NCBI RefSeq assembly: GCF_030296055.1
Contig: NZ_AP027370.1
Coordinates: 682,001 to 746,000, forward strand
Direction: 5' to 3'
DNA: 64,000 nucleotides
DNA from: Hydrogenimonas cancrithermarum
Lineage (GTDB): Bacteria > Campylobacterota > Campylobacteria > Campylobacterales > Hydrogenimonadaceae
Shown: piece by piece, positions 18,480 through 26,433 of the stretch
Position numbering within the stretch: position 1 is the stretch's first letter
Layout of the letters: each line of letters begins with the position of its first letter
The notes under the pieces: generated by a model
What the model was told of the DNA's origin: nothing
What the model saw: only the letters and a program-made list of their open reading frames with translations
Databases searched by the model: none
Position numbers and translations under genes: made by a program

Positions 18480-19382
18480 TCAACTGGCTTCTTTCAAATT
18501 TTCATCTTTTTTCAATGTCCAGTTCCTTTTTCTACCATCCCCTCCCTTTTCCCAGAAGGTGTTTATGTATCGGTTTAAAATGTCATTTGTTCGTCGTCGT
18601 GATATTTTTTGTGATTCCATATATTTGTGTATCTGCGTGGTCATTCTTGGTTCAGTCAGATAGCCTTTAATCATGTTTATAATCGGTTTGTCTTTTGCCA
18701 ACTGAGCAGGGTCATCATATTTTTCTGGCTCAATATCGTATGTTAATGTGGAGATTTTATAACTTCTTTTCTCGATGTATCCACGCTTCTTTTCTGGCTC
18801 CATTGTAACGACAATATTTCCTACATCATCTGAAAATCCAGTCAAATACAGCAATGTATCCGACTGTGCTTTGATGACCGAACTCCCAAAAAACTGTTTT
18901 TTGGGGTTTTCTGAATTACTGTCACCTTTATTGGTGTGATGGAGAACAACAACACCATTGCCGTTATTTGTGATCCGCCTGAGGAGTTGATAGAAACTTT
19001 GTACATCAACATTATTATTAGGGTCTACAAAATGTGAGAGTGTATCGACAATGATTAATTTGCCTGACACTCCAGATGTTAGAATTTCATTTAGAATGTC
19101 TTTTAAATCATCCATCGAAGCTCCCATGCTGGTAGCGTAAATGTCACATTTTTTTAAGATCTGATCGGGAAATGTATCTATCGGATTTTCGGCATCCAGA
19201 TAGATGGCATTAATCAACCGTGCCAATGCCATCGACAACGTAGTTTTGCCCTGATTGGGATCGGCATAAACGGTTGTTAGCCGATTCATCGCAATAGTGC
19301 CTTCAAGAATATATATCTGCTCCTGAGCCTCTTCTATTGCTGCAGGTGTTATTTTAAATTTATCATATTTTAAGAGACTCAT
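18480..19382 (-). CDS. RepA-like AAA_25 (RecA-fold) ATPase / helicase
   Basis: 300 aa. Walker A is ADPNQGKTTL (near residue 40), Walker B is GKLIIVDTLSHF and a sensor segment reads GNGVVVLHHTNKGD, the arrangement of plasmid RSF1010 RepA-type hexameric helicases and phage AAA_25 proteins. The last 70 residues look like a winged helix (MTTQIHKYMESQKISRRRTND). It probably serves replication or regulation of the element. Its start overlaps the stop of the upstream SANT-like gene by 4 bases (ATGA). Confidence 0.75.
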   Translation of the reverse strand: MSLLKYDKFKITPAAIEEAQEQIYILEGTIAMNRLTTVYADPNQGKTTLSMALARLINAIYLDAENPIDTFPDQILKKCDIYATSMGASMDDLKDILNEILTSGVSGKLIIVDTLSHFVDPNNNVDVQSFYQLLRRITNNGNGVVVLHHTNKGDSNSENPKKQFFGSSVIKAQSDTLLYLTGFSDDVGNIVVTMEPEKKRGYIEKRSYKISTLTYDIEPEKYDDPAQLAKDKPIINMIKGYLTEPRMTTQIHKYMESQKISRRRTNDILNRYINTFWEKGGDGRKRNWTLKKDENLKEAS

Positions 19383-19864
19383 GACGCTCTCCTTAACTCA
19401 TCAAGGATACAAGCAACCTGCTTTAATAAATTTTCAGCAATATCTATTTTTTCATTTATTGATGGCATTGAAGATGGATATTGTGGTACAATATTCATTA
19501 TTAAACTTTTTAAATTAGTCAAATATGAAGTCGTTCCCGCGGCTTCATTTTGTAGCTCTTCCTTCGTTCGTCTCTTGCGCCTTTTGACGCCTTTGACAAA
19601 CAAAGTCTTATTATCTTTTGTACGACTTGAATAGCCGAAAGAAAGTGCCATATTAAGAATAGCTTTGCGTGTTCGCAGCGGGAATAATTCCATTGCCTGT
19701 TCTACATCATAGCCATTCTTAATAGCCTCGAAAAGTAGGTTCTTCTCCTCTTGGCTCCACCGCGAGTTATGTTTTCTCGGTGACTCTATAGGCCTCAAAG
19801 ACATAACAAACTTTGCCGAAGAGTTAAATGGCGTACTGTTTGTTAGATGCATAGGCGTTCTCAT
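19379..19864 (-). CDS. Hypothetical protein with Myb/SANT-like helix motif
   Basis: 161 aa from ATG 19864, preferred because GGGAGGG lies upstream and the ATG overlaps the stop of the AlpA-like gene (ATGA); a longer frame starts at 19900. SRWSQEEKNLLFEAIKNGYD followed by MELFPLRTRKAILNMALSFG resembles a SANT or GcrA-like DNA-binding helical module. It is followed by a very basic patch (VKGVKRRKRRTKEE) and a C-terminal helix. Likely a DNA-binding partner of the RepA-like ATPase in the same coupled operon. Confidence 0.5.
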   Translation of the reverse strand: MRTPMHLTNSTPFNSSAKFVMSLRPIESPRKHNSRWSQEEKNLLFEAIKNGYDVEQAMELFPLRTRKAILNMALSFGYSSRTKDNKTLFVKGVKRRKRRTKEELQNEAAGTTSYLTNLKSLIMNIVPQYPSSMPSINEKIDIAENLLKQVACILDELRRAS

Positions 19865-20067
19865 GCCACCCTCCCTTGTACCTGGTGCTCTTCCAGCCAT
19901 TTGTCGATGGCAAATCTATCGTATCGGATATATTTGCCACCGATCTTACTAAAAGGAATGTTTGAGCCACTGGTGGCCATCCTCATTTTGGACTGAGACG
20001 ATTTACTAAAACCGTACTCGGCTTCTAGTTCTGCTGGACTGAGCCAGCGTTTCTGGGGAAGTTGCAT
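19861..20067 (-). CDS. AlpA/excisionase-like helix-turn-helix protein
   Basis: 68 aa from ATG 20067 (AAAGGAGCAGAA ribosome site); the in-frame ATG at 20085 is an alternative. KRWLSPAELEAEYGFSKSS followed by PFSKIGGKYIRYDRFAIDKW is the MerR-like HTH_17 module of AlpA and excisionase regulators. These steer integrase direction or activate element genes. First gene of the alpA-SANT-repA set, which overlaps by 4 bases at each junction. Confidence 0.7.
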   Translation of the reverse strand: MQLPQKRWLSPAELEAEYGFSKSSQSKMRMATSGSNIPFSKIGGKYIRYDRFAIDKWLEEHQVQGRVA

Positions 20068-20183
20068 TTCTGCTCCTTTATTCAAAATAGATCGATAGTT
20101 CTTCAGAACTCATCGATCGCTACTGGAAGTATACGGTTCTAGATGTATCGTGGTAAGGGGTGAAAAAAAGTTTTTTTACCCCC

Positions 20184-20810
20184 CTACAAGGAGGCTAGTA
20201 CTGATCTATATTGCGGTATGAGTTGAAGATATTTTTCAGGTTTTATCCATTCAGAAACGAAGCTGATATCGGACTTTATGGTTTTCTTACTGGACCTCGT
20301 TGGATCCAAACTATAAACTGTTTGGCCCATAATCTTGATAGCATCATAATGTTTGAAAGTAGTACCATCCATCAAACGCTGTAGTTTTCCTCCTCTACTT
20401 TCAATTAGCTGGTTAATTCGTCTATATGCCTCCAATTCATTTTCCTTTCTAAAGAAGGGTTTTTTAGAATTTGGGTGCACCAAAAACTTATCACCACGAT
20501 ATTCATTGATTTTTTCCAATGTATTGGGATCTTCTACTGTCCCTTCTCCATATGGGGAGAAGGGGTGATGCACAATATGCGTCAGATGTTCATAATCCAG
20601 ATACAGTTCTCGTAGACTTAGAATCTCTATTTCTTGACCATCTCTAAAATCAATTGATTTTGAATAGATCCCATAGGATGAAAGTTCCTCTGCAATACTT
20701 TGGTCTAGAGATAACCCTAACAACTCAATAACTCTGGGATTTCTGATTGCAAATTCGTAGGCAAGTTGATTGAAGTCATTTGGAGTATATTCAGATTTTT
20801 TACTTGCCAT
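20184..20810 (-). CDS. Hypothetical island protein
   Basis: 208 aa from ATG 20810, where GGGAGAG lies upstream; an alternative start is 20837. The gene overlaps the integrase 3' end by 11 bases, so it is co-translated with it. The sequence is mixed helix/strand with no signal peptide. YLDYEHLTHIVHHPFSPYGEG and RINQLIESRGGKLQRLMDG are the most patterned parts. I do not recognise a family. The tight overlap with the integrase suggests a role in element maintenance. Confidence 0.6.
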   Translation of the reverse strand: MASKKSEYTPNDFNQLAYEFAIRNPRVIELLGLSLDQSIAEELSSYGIYSKSIDFRDGQEIEILSLRELYLDYEHLTHIVHHPFSPYGEGTVEDPNTLEKINEYRGDKFLVHPNSKKPFFRKENELEAYRRINQLIESRGGKLQRLMDGTTFKHYDAIKIMGQTVYSLDPTRSSKKTIKSDISFVSEWIKPEKYLQLIPQYRSVLASL

Positions 20811-21930
20811 CTTCGTCTCTCCCGGTAATTTTTCCAATCATCTCATTGGCCACATGAGACGCTTTCGTATGATTGGCCGACAGATAGAAGTTATTGACCG
20901 TATCAAGGTTTGTATGCCCAAGGGATGCGCTGAGGATCGTTGTCGCCGTTCCAGCCTCTCCCATAGCTGAGACAAGAATATGCCTGAAATAGTGCATCGT
21001 AAGTTCTGGAATTTCTGCCAGCTGTTTGATCTTCGCCAACTGTTTTTTAGGTGGATAGAGCTCCTTGCCTGTGACTGGGGACTTGAAGATAATTCCGTCT
21101 CTGTTACCGTCAAACTGTGAAAGGGCTTCAGCGATCGGAGTTGGCAGCTCATACGTCTGGTTCCGCTTGATCTTATTATTTTTAGCCCGAATAGTATAAG
21201 TTCGGTTTAGAAAATTGACATCTTCCCATCGGAGCGTTCGTATTTCATTCCATCGCCTGCCGTACAATGCAAACAGAAACAAAGCCCTATAAAAGGGATC
21301 GCTGTCGTATGTGTTCATAATGGTCTGATAAAGCATGGAGAGCTTGGTTGTGGCGTCTTCCACTATCTTTTTCTGTCGATTTTGTTTGGGTGCTTTGATG
21401 TTTGGAATGTCGTCGATAACTTTGTTATCGTGGGCGTATTGCATGATGGGTTTGAGAATTTGAAGCAATACTTTCCTGATTGTTCTCGGGCTGCACCCAT
21501 TGGCCGATTGTTTTGAGAGGCCTTTGGTTTCCATACTGCGGCGCAGGGCATCGAAATCGACCTGGCGGATATCTTTCAGACGTTTTTTGCCAATACCATC
21601 CTTGCAGTAGAGGTTATAGACGTATCGACGCTCTTCGGTCCACTTGGAAGCTTCGCAGGCTTGATTGAAGTAGATATCTGCCACATCGTTCAGCCTGCTG
21701 TTCTCGTTAAAATTGACACTGGCATTGGAAGCTTTTTCTTTCTGGGTTATGAACTCTGTCTTTGCCCTTGATGTTCTGGTTCGTTTATCCCACTCTTTGT
21801 TGGTATAGTCGATGATCCCACGTTTTGATTTTCCGTTAACCTTGAAACGGTATAAAAATCGTTTATACGATGCATCGGCCTTTAACCCTGGTTCGATCGT
21901 ATTGACGAACTCTTTGGTATCTATGGCCAT
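20800..21930 (-). CDS. Tyrosine recombinase integrase of the element
   Basis: 376 aa. There is an N-terminal arm-binding-like region, a SAM-like core-binding domain (residues about 70-165), and a catalytic domain with Arg in YGRRWNEIRTLRWEDV, His-Arg in MHYFRHILVSAMGEA, His in LGHTNLDTVNNFY and nucleophile Tyr in the last motif. An AGGAGC site precedes ATG 21930. It lies 146 bases from attR, the usual location, and catalyses integration at the tRNA-Met 3' end. The GGTGACAC repeats lie directly in front of it and could also autoregulate it. Confidence 0.93.
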   Translation of the reverse strand: MAIDTKEFVNTIEPGLKADASYKRFLYRFKVNGKSKRGIIDYTNKEWDKRTRTSRAKTEFITQKEKASNASVNFNENSRLNDVADIYFNQACEASKWTEERRYVYNLYCKDGIGKKRLKDIRQVDFDALRRSMETKGLSKQSANGCSPRTIRKVLLQILKPIMQYAHDNKVIDDIPNIKAPKQNRQKKIVEDATTKLSMLYQTIMNTYDSDPFYRALFLFALYGRRWNEIRTLRWEDVNFLNRTYTIRAKNNKIKRNQTYELPTPIAEALSQFDGNRDGIIFKSPVTGKELYPPKKQLAKIKQLAEIPELTMHYFRHILVSAMGEAGTATTILSASLGHTNLDTVNNFYLSANHTKASHVANEMIGKITGRDEDGK

Positions 21931-21951
21931 GATTTTTGCTCCTGTGGCTTG

Positions 21952-21971
21952 GGTGACACCCTAGGTGACAC
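21952..21971 (+). repeat. Right pair of GGTGACAC repeats (putative integrase arm sites)
   Basis: GGTGACAC at 21952 and 21964, 12 bp apart, in the integrase promoter region. Octamer, spacing and orientation are the same as in the pair at 13290/13302 near the other end. Confidence 0.6.
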
Positions 21972-22076
21972 CTTTGTATGAATAGATAGTACATGAAAAA
22001 GAATTAGTAGGAATTGAAGATTCCCTAAATCACAGGCTTATAGTGCACTGAATTCATTTAAAGAAGGGTGGTCTTT

Positions 22077-22126
22077 TGGTCTCATAAGCCGGAGGTCGGG
22101 AGTTCAAGTCTCCCCCCCGCCACCAT
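22077..22126 (+). repeat. attR: 50-bp direct repeat, orphan tRNA-Met 3' end
   Basis: Exact copy of 13171-13220. It has the anticodon loop, T arm and CCA end but no 5' half, so it is not a second tRNA gene. The sequence after it resumes chromosome-like composition. Confidence 0.93.
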
Positions 22127-22263
22127 CATTGCTTCCAATCCCCAAATGCAAATATCGAACTTCTACCATTATTTTTACACATATGAAACGTAGCGTGAAA
22201 ACTTATTGTTTCATAGATTTACGAAATTCTCCCTGGATCGGTTGTCATCTCGCCCATTCAAAA

Positions 22264-23370
22264 CTATCGCAGTAGATGTTTTTTACCATGATAGGAAAAA
22301 TATTTTATCAAAGCGAAAGGGTATTGCACTCTCGATTGCAAGCCGTAAAATTGCTGAAGTGCACTGTAAGAGTAAATCTCTTTGAAATCTGTATACGCCG
22401 TATAGAGTTTATGGATTTTTGTCTCCGGGATCAATGTGGACTCCCATAAACATTTTTTGTAAAAGAGCCAACCTCTCAACGCGTTCGTTGGAATGGGAGT
22501 TTCAAGCATAAAAAGTTTTTCAGCCAAATAGAGGAAATCTTCGAGAATCTTTTCATGGTGATATTTTTCGGCCAGGCTGTAGAGTAGGTTCCAGTCGATT
22601 TCCTCCCCGTAGGAAGAGGCCAAAACGGAAAAGTCGTAGACGTTTTTCAAGGCGAGTTTCCAACGCTGATGACTCTTGTCGACAACTGCCGAATGGAGGA
22701 AAGTGTGATACAGATGCCATGTCGGCTTGAGTACGTTCGAATCCTTCAAAAGTCGGTTTCGGCTCCTTTGCGACGTCACTTCGTCATAAGGAATATACTC
22801 GATTTTTTGATCGAATATAACTCGAAAATGAGGTTCGACTGCAGCGGGAAACCCCTTTTTGTTGATACGAGGTGTGTGATGATGCCATCGACCCAGATCA
22901 CGGCCGAATTCGATGTATCCCCTCTTCTTCAACAGCGCCAAGCCCTCCTGGAACACTTCCGGATGCATCATGATATCGATATCGGTCATCGTCCGAATAC
23001 CGGGGGCGGGATAGAGTTTTTCGCTGATGACGGCTGCACCCTTCAGCAATAACGGTTTGATGCCTGCTGGGGCAAGAATTTTCTGGATATCCTCCAACTG
23101 GCCGAGTATCCCCTCGTTACGTTCTGCGTTGTTTCTGTAAACCTCTTTCAAAAAACCTTCGAGCAGCGGGTCGTCGATGAGATCGAACAATTTTTTAGAC
23201 TCCAATGCATGATAGAGGGCTGGAGTCAAAAAGTTACCGTTGGCGACACCTACCAGCTTGACCCAGTCTATATCCCCTTCGGATATCTCTTTTTCGAATT
23301 TCTCTTTCTCGGCGTCAGATCCGAGAGAAAGAAGCTTGCACAGCTGTATGATCTCCTTGCGATTATCCAC
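22264..23370 (-). CDS. Nucleotidyltransferase-fold family protein (NTP_transf_5)
   Basis: 368 aa. The core nucleotidyltransferase motif is PLLLKGAAVISEKLYP then GIRTMTDIDIMM, with the D-x-D pair and the preceding KG typical of NTP_transf_5. This family often stands next to HprK-like kinases and PqqD proteins. The rest is helical with WHLYHTFLHSAVVDKSHQRW. It presumably transfers a nucleotidyl group to a small molecule or peptide; the substrate is unknown. Its ATG lies within the end of the kinase gene (8-base overlap), so the two are translationally coupled. No terminator is evident before attR. Confidence 0.75.
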   Translation of the reverse strand: MDNRKEIIQLCKLLSLGSDAEKEKFEKEISEGDIDWVKLVGVANGNFLTPALYHALESKKLFDLIDDPLLEGFLKEVYRNNAERNEGILGQLEDIQKILAPAGIKPLLLKGAAVISEKLYPAPGIRTMTDIDIMMHPEVFQEGLALLKKRGYIEFGRDLGRWHHHTPRINKKGFPAAVEPHFRVIFDQKIEYIPYDEVTSQRSRNRLLKDSNVLKPTWHLYHTFLHSAVVDKSHQRWKLALKNVYDFSVLASSYGEEIDWNLLYSLAEKYHHEKILEDFLYLAEKLFMLETPIPTNALRGWLFYKKCLWESTLIPETKIHKLYTAYTDFKEIYSYSALQQFYGLQSRVQYPFALIKYFSYHGKKHLLR

Positions 23371-24613
23371 TGCACAGATCCTTTATTCTTCCCACAGCCT
23401 CTTCTAAAGAACCATAGCTCAGGCTGTATGCGGGGCGGGAAAGCAGATGGGACAATATCGACTCGAAATTTTCTTCGCTCAACGGTTTTTCCAGTTGATA
23501 CCCGGCATCTTTAATACGTTTCAGCGTCTCACAAGAACTCAGACGTTCGAGTTTACATTCCGAATTTTTTTCGTATTTGGGAAAAATGACCATCGACACG
23601 GTATCGTTTTCCTTCGCCAGATTCTCCGGCGGCAGAAACTTCACCTTCTGCCCATCGAAGCGCAGAAATGCCTGCTGTTTTTCCAATTTCGGAAACCGTT
23701 CATTCAATACGCTCCAACTCCCCTCTTTGATATTCATACAAAAAGGGATGGGTTTCAACTTTCCATCATATCCCAGCAGGGCTATTTCATCGGAATAGAG
23801 ATCGAACCCTTCACTGACGAGTGCGGCCGTCAAGGTTGTCTTTCCCGATCCACTGAGAGCAGGAAAGACGAGCGAGTGACGCCCATATTTGACGGCACCT
23901 GCATGCATCGCCATGAGATAAGGTTTCGACTGGTAGTATGCGATAATCATGTTTTCTTGCAAAAGCAATGGCAAAGACTCTTCACGGACCGGCGCGGCGA
24001 TTCGCTCGCCATTGAACAGAATCTGCCAATAATTCCCTTCGCTCATCTTGATGAAATCGATATTGATAGCTTTGTCGGTTCGGGAGTGGCGAGACAAATG
24101 CTCGACCAATGGATAGATTTTTCGCTTCAAGGATTCTTTTGGGAACTCGATGAAGAATGTCAAAGGAACGGTGGAAAATTTTTCTCTCTTTTTTTCATCA
24201 TCTTTATAGATGCCTATGTTTAGTGGGGGTTCATAAACTTCTTTTCCCAACTCTTCGTTGCAAAGAAGAAATTTCGAAAAAGAGGTCAAAATGGCTTTCG
24301 GAACCGTCGGAATTTTTGAATAGATCTCATCGACGGAATTCTCTTTGAGAAGCTCGTCTATTTGCAGGAGCAAAGCGGCCGATTCGGATTCAAATCCGTA
24401 TACACGGCCACTTTTTTTATGGTAGAGTATCAGCGACTCGTTATCCAAATATCCACTCAAACATTCCGTATTGAGAGGACACTTTAAAAACTGCTTCAAC
24501 TCTTTGTAATCTGTCAGATTCCACTGCTTATCAAAGCAGATTTCTAAACCAGTCGTAAAGCGGGTTGCTAGGAGTGACTGTATAGTGGTCGTTCGCTCCA
24601 GGCCCTTCCACAT
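23363..24613 (-). CDS. PqqD-like domain fused to HprK-related kinase
   Basis: 416 aa if started at ATG 24613, which overlaps the upstream small gene by 83 bases. A TTG at 24499 (378 aa) would remove the overlap; neither has a strong ribosome site. Residues about 45-120 look like a PqqD peptide-chaperone domain (YLDNESLILYHKKSGRVYGF ... AALLLQIDELL). The second half is HprK-like: Walker A PALSGSGKTTLTAAL after LMAMHAGAV, then LYSDEIALLGYDG. It lacks the full HPr kinase N-domain. A PqqD part next to a small leader-bearing protein suggests that the kinase recognises that protein as substrate; this is inference. Confidence 0.78.
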   Translation of the reverse strand: MWKGLERTTTIQSLLATRFTTGLEICFDKQWNLTDYKELKQFLKCPLNTECLSGYLDNESLILYHKKSGRVYGFESESAALLLQIDELLKENSVDEIYSKIPTVPKAILTSFSKFLLCNEELGKEVYEPPLNIGIYKDDEKKREKFSTVPLTFFIEFPKESLKRKIYPLVEHLSRHSRTDKAINIDFIKMSEGNYWQILFNGERIAAPVREESLPLLLQENMIIAYYQSKPYLMAMHAGAVKYGRHSLVFPALSGSGKTTLTAALVSEGFDLYSDEIALLGYDGKLKPIPFCMNIKEGSWSVLNERFPKLEKQQAFLRFDGQKVKFLPPENLAKENDTVSMVIFPKYEKNSECKLERLSSCETLKRIKDAGYQLEKPLSEENFESILSHLLSRPAYSLSYGSLEEAVGRIKDLCSG

Positions 24614-24839
24614 AGATATTCTGGTCGTCTTTCAACGTATAGGTAATAGTATGGTTGTTGTGCCAAGTACATGTACCTGTTGATGACGCCTGCGCTTTCG
24701 AAGCACCTGCACCCAACAGCAGATACATCCCCAACGGGGCTGTTGCGGCATATTTGCCGAACTTTTTCATAAATTCGCGTTTCGCTTCGTCTACGTCCAC
24801 CTCTTCGCATGTTGCAGAGGTTTCAACTTTTTCCGTCAT
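24531..24839 (-). CDS. Small protein with Tat-like leader, putative substrate of the adjacent kinase
   Basis: 102 aa. It opens with an acidic segment with Cys (TSATCEEVDVDE), then AKREFMKKFGKYAATAP, a KR variant of the Tat motif (RRxFLK), a hydrophobic run (LGMYLLLGAGASKAQA) and an AQA-SS cleavage-like site. The remaining 50 residues are short, Asn/Thr/Asp-rich with CTWHNNHTITYTL and a C-terminal DWFRNLL. There is a good ribosome site (AGGATG with spacing). It lies directly upstream of the PqqD-HprK and nucleotidyltransferase genes and shares their transcript. Function unknown; a modified exported peptide or small structural protein is plausible. Confidence 0.65.
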   Translation of the reverse strand: MTEKVETSATCEEVDVDEAKREFMKKFGKYAATAPLGMYLLLGAGASKAQASSTGTCTWHNNHTITYTLKDDQNIYVEGPGANDHYTVTPSNPLYDWFRNLL

Positions 24840-24855
24840 CTTTCATCCTTTCTAG

Positions 24856-24922
24856 ATGGTCTATAACCATTATTAGACCATATTTACAATTATAATTTTC
24901 TTAATAATTAACGATTAATTAA
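24856..24922. promoter_or_regulatory. Promoter region of the small-protein/kinase operon with inverted repeat
   Basis: ATGGTCT (24856-24862) and AGACCAT (24875-24881) form a perfect 7-bp inverted repeat with a 12-base spacer, 17 bases from the start codon. Upstream is an AT-rich stretch with the direct repeat ATTAACG (about 24907-24922). Candidate operator and promoter. Confidence 0.4.
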
Positions 24923-24996
24923 CGAAAATGAATAATATTTCAACCAAATCCATCATTGGGGCTATATTTCATACAAACTGCTTTTTTAGCCATTGT

Positions 24997-26238
24997 TCAA
25001 TATCGGACAAAGTCCCCCATCGGCACATACGTTCCCGGCAATTGCAATGTTCGTGAAACCCAAAGATAATCGAGGTCGATTTCATAAAATTTCGCGTCAC
25101 AGTTGGCGACACTGTAAAAATAGCGGCCCGTTTCATCGAAACTGCACGTGTGTGCCTGGGCATTTTTCCCTGCATTTCGCTCTTCTGCCGTCAAAGGCAT
25201 CGCGACATCGATGTTTTTGACAACGACGGGGCTTTGCGGGTTGGAGACGTCGACGACGGTGACGTAGGTCGCTTTATGATTGGTGACGATGGCCATGCGC
25301 TTTCGAATGGAAAAAGTGATGTGCCCGGCACCTTCTCCCGCCTGAAAAGTCGAAACCTGCTTCATGCTCTCCTTGTCGACGACATAGACCTTCCCGCTAT
25401 AGGTAGGGAAAAAGATATACTTGTCACCATAAAATCTCGCGTGATGCGCTCCACCATCTTCATGGGCCGCGTGAAATATCTCTTCGACATTTATAACATT
25501 GTTTCCGTCGACAGTGAGTTTCATGATACCGGCGGCCGGAATTGTAGCGTCGTTGGGATCTGCCGGGCCTTCGAGGACGACATAGTATGTTCCATTTCCG
25601 GATGCGTCGACATCCACCGGCCTGTACAACACATGATGTGCAGTCGTCTCCGTTTGAATTTCATAAAGAGGCACTTCGTTCTCTTTGTCATAGAGAGAGA
25701 TTTTTCTGTTTACACGATCCAATAGTAAAAAGCGTTTCCCGTCCGCCAGCCAAAACGGGTGTCCCGTATTGTTTCCTCCTCCGAAGTAGTGGGCCGTATC
25801 GACGTTTTGACCGGTTTCATTTCCGAAGTAACGTTTCACCCTATGGTCGGTTTTGCCTATCGTAACCGCCATCGGTTCGGTTTTGCCGGAAACGAGCACC
25901 AGATCTATATTCGGAAGGGTCGCTGTCGAACGGGGATGAAATTTCAAGGGAATCACTTTTACCACGCGGTCTCGCCTGAAATCGACCACGGCGATCGAAT
26001 CACTCTTTCGGGTAAGGGCGAACGCTTCGCGGTCGGAATCGCACTCTACTCCATATGGCCCGTCTGCAGGCGCAACGTCCATCACGGACTCGAGTTTCAT
26101 ACTTTTCGTATCTATGTCGAAAACTTTCGTAGATTCATAATCTCCATACAATGCATGCAGTGTAGGACCTTCATCGTTACATCCACTCAGCAATACCATA
26201 GCCAGCATCATCGTGCCAAACGAAGTGAGATATTTCAT
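24997..26238 (-). CDS. Beta-propeller lipoprotein
   Basis: 413 aa with a lipoprotein signal (MLAMVLLSGC, Cys at 20). The remainder is a series of about seven four-strand blades in which a strand ends in a D-x or V-V-D turn, for example SIAVVDFRRDRVVKVIPL, VYVVDKESMKQVSTF and YVTVVDVSNPQSPVVV. That is the YVTN/WD-like propeller layout used by periplasmic and surface proteins. Two Cys in the last blade region (HTCSFDE, VANCDAK) and many His could bind metal. It lies 157 bases upstream of the small-protein operon in the same direction; a functional link is possible but not shown. Confidence 0.7.
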   Translation of the reverse strand: MKYLTSFGTMMLAMVLLSGCNDEGPTLHALYGDYESTKVFDIDTKSMKLESVMDVAPADGPYGVECDSDREAFALTRKSDSIAVVDFRRDRVVKVIPLKFHPRSTATLPNIDLVLVSGKTEPMAVTIGKTDHRVKRYFGNETGQNVDTAHYFGGGNNTGHPFWLADGKRFLLLDRVNRKISLYDKENEVPLYEIQTETTAHHVLYRPVDVDASGNGTYYVVLEGPADPNDATIPAAGIMKLTVDGNNVINVEEIFHAAHEDGGAHHARFYGDKYIFFPTYSGKVYVVDKESMKQVSTFQAGEGAGHITFSIRKRMAIVTNHKATYVTVVDVSNPQSPVVVKNIDVAMPLTAEERNAGKNAQAHTCSFDETGRYFYSVANCDAKFYEIDLDYLWVSRTLQLPGTYVPMGDFVRY

Positions 26239-26433
26239 GTATTATCCTTTCGGCCAAATCTCTCGGAGGGGAGAAGTACTTCCTCCTATCAAGGATATCG
26301 TCACATTATATGAAATAATAAGTCCCAAAAGGGGTTGGTTCAAATTCGTTAACAAAAAACTTAAACGAGTCTGTCGTCGAGAAGGTGTAATGTGGAGGGA
26401 AAGAGAAAGAGGCGAAACAGAAAACAGATCAGC

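Larger units (their letters stand above)
13171..22126. mobile_element. Integrative element inserted in tRNA-Met (about 8.96 kb)
   Basis: Bounded by exact 50-bp direct repeats of the tRNA 3' end, with a tyrosine integrase next to the right end. It carries AlpA-like and RepA-like genes, an antirestriction gene, a nuclease and several decayed genes, and has visibly AT-rich stretches unlike the flanks. No conjugation or capsid genes are seen, so it is a small genomic island or satellite-like element that probably depends on a helper for transfer, or is immobile. Confidence 0.9.

Noticed and set aside
22077-22126. Possible second tRNA-Met
   Set aside because: Only the anticodon stem to CCA end is present; the 5' half is replaced by island sequence, so it is the attR half site.
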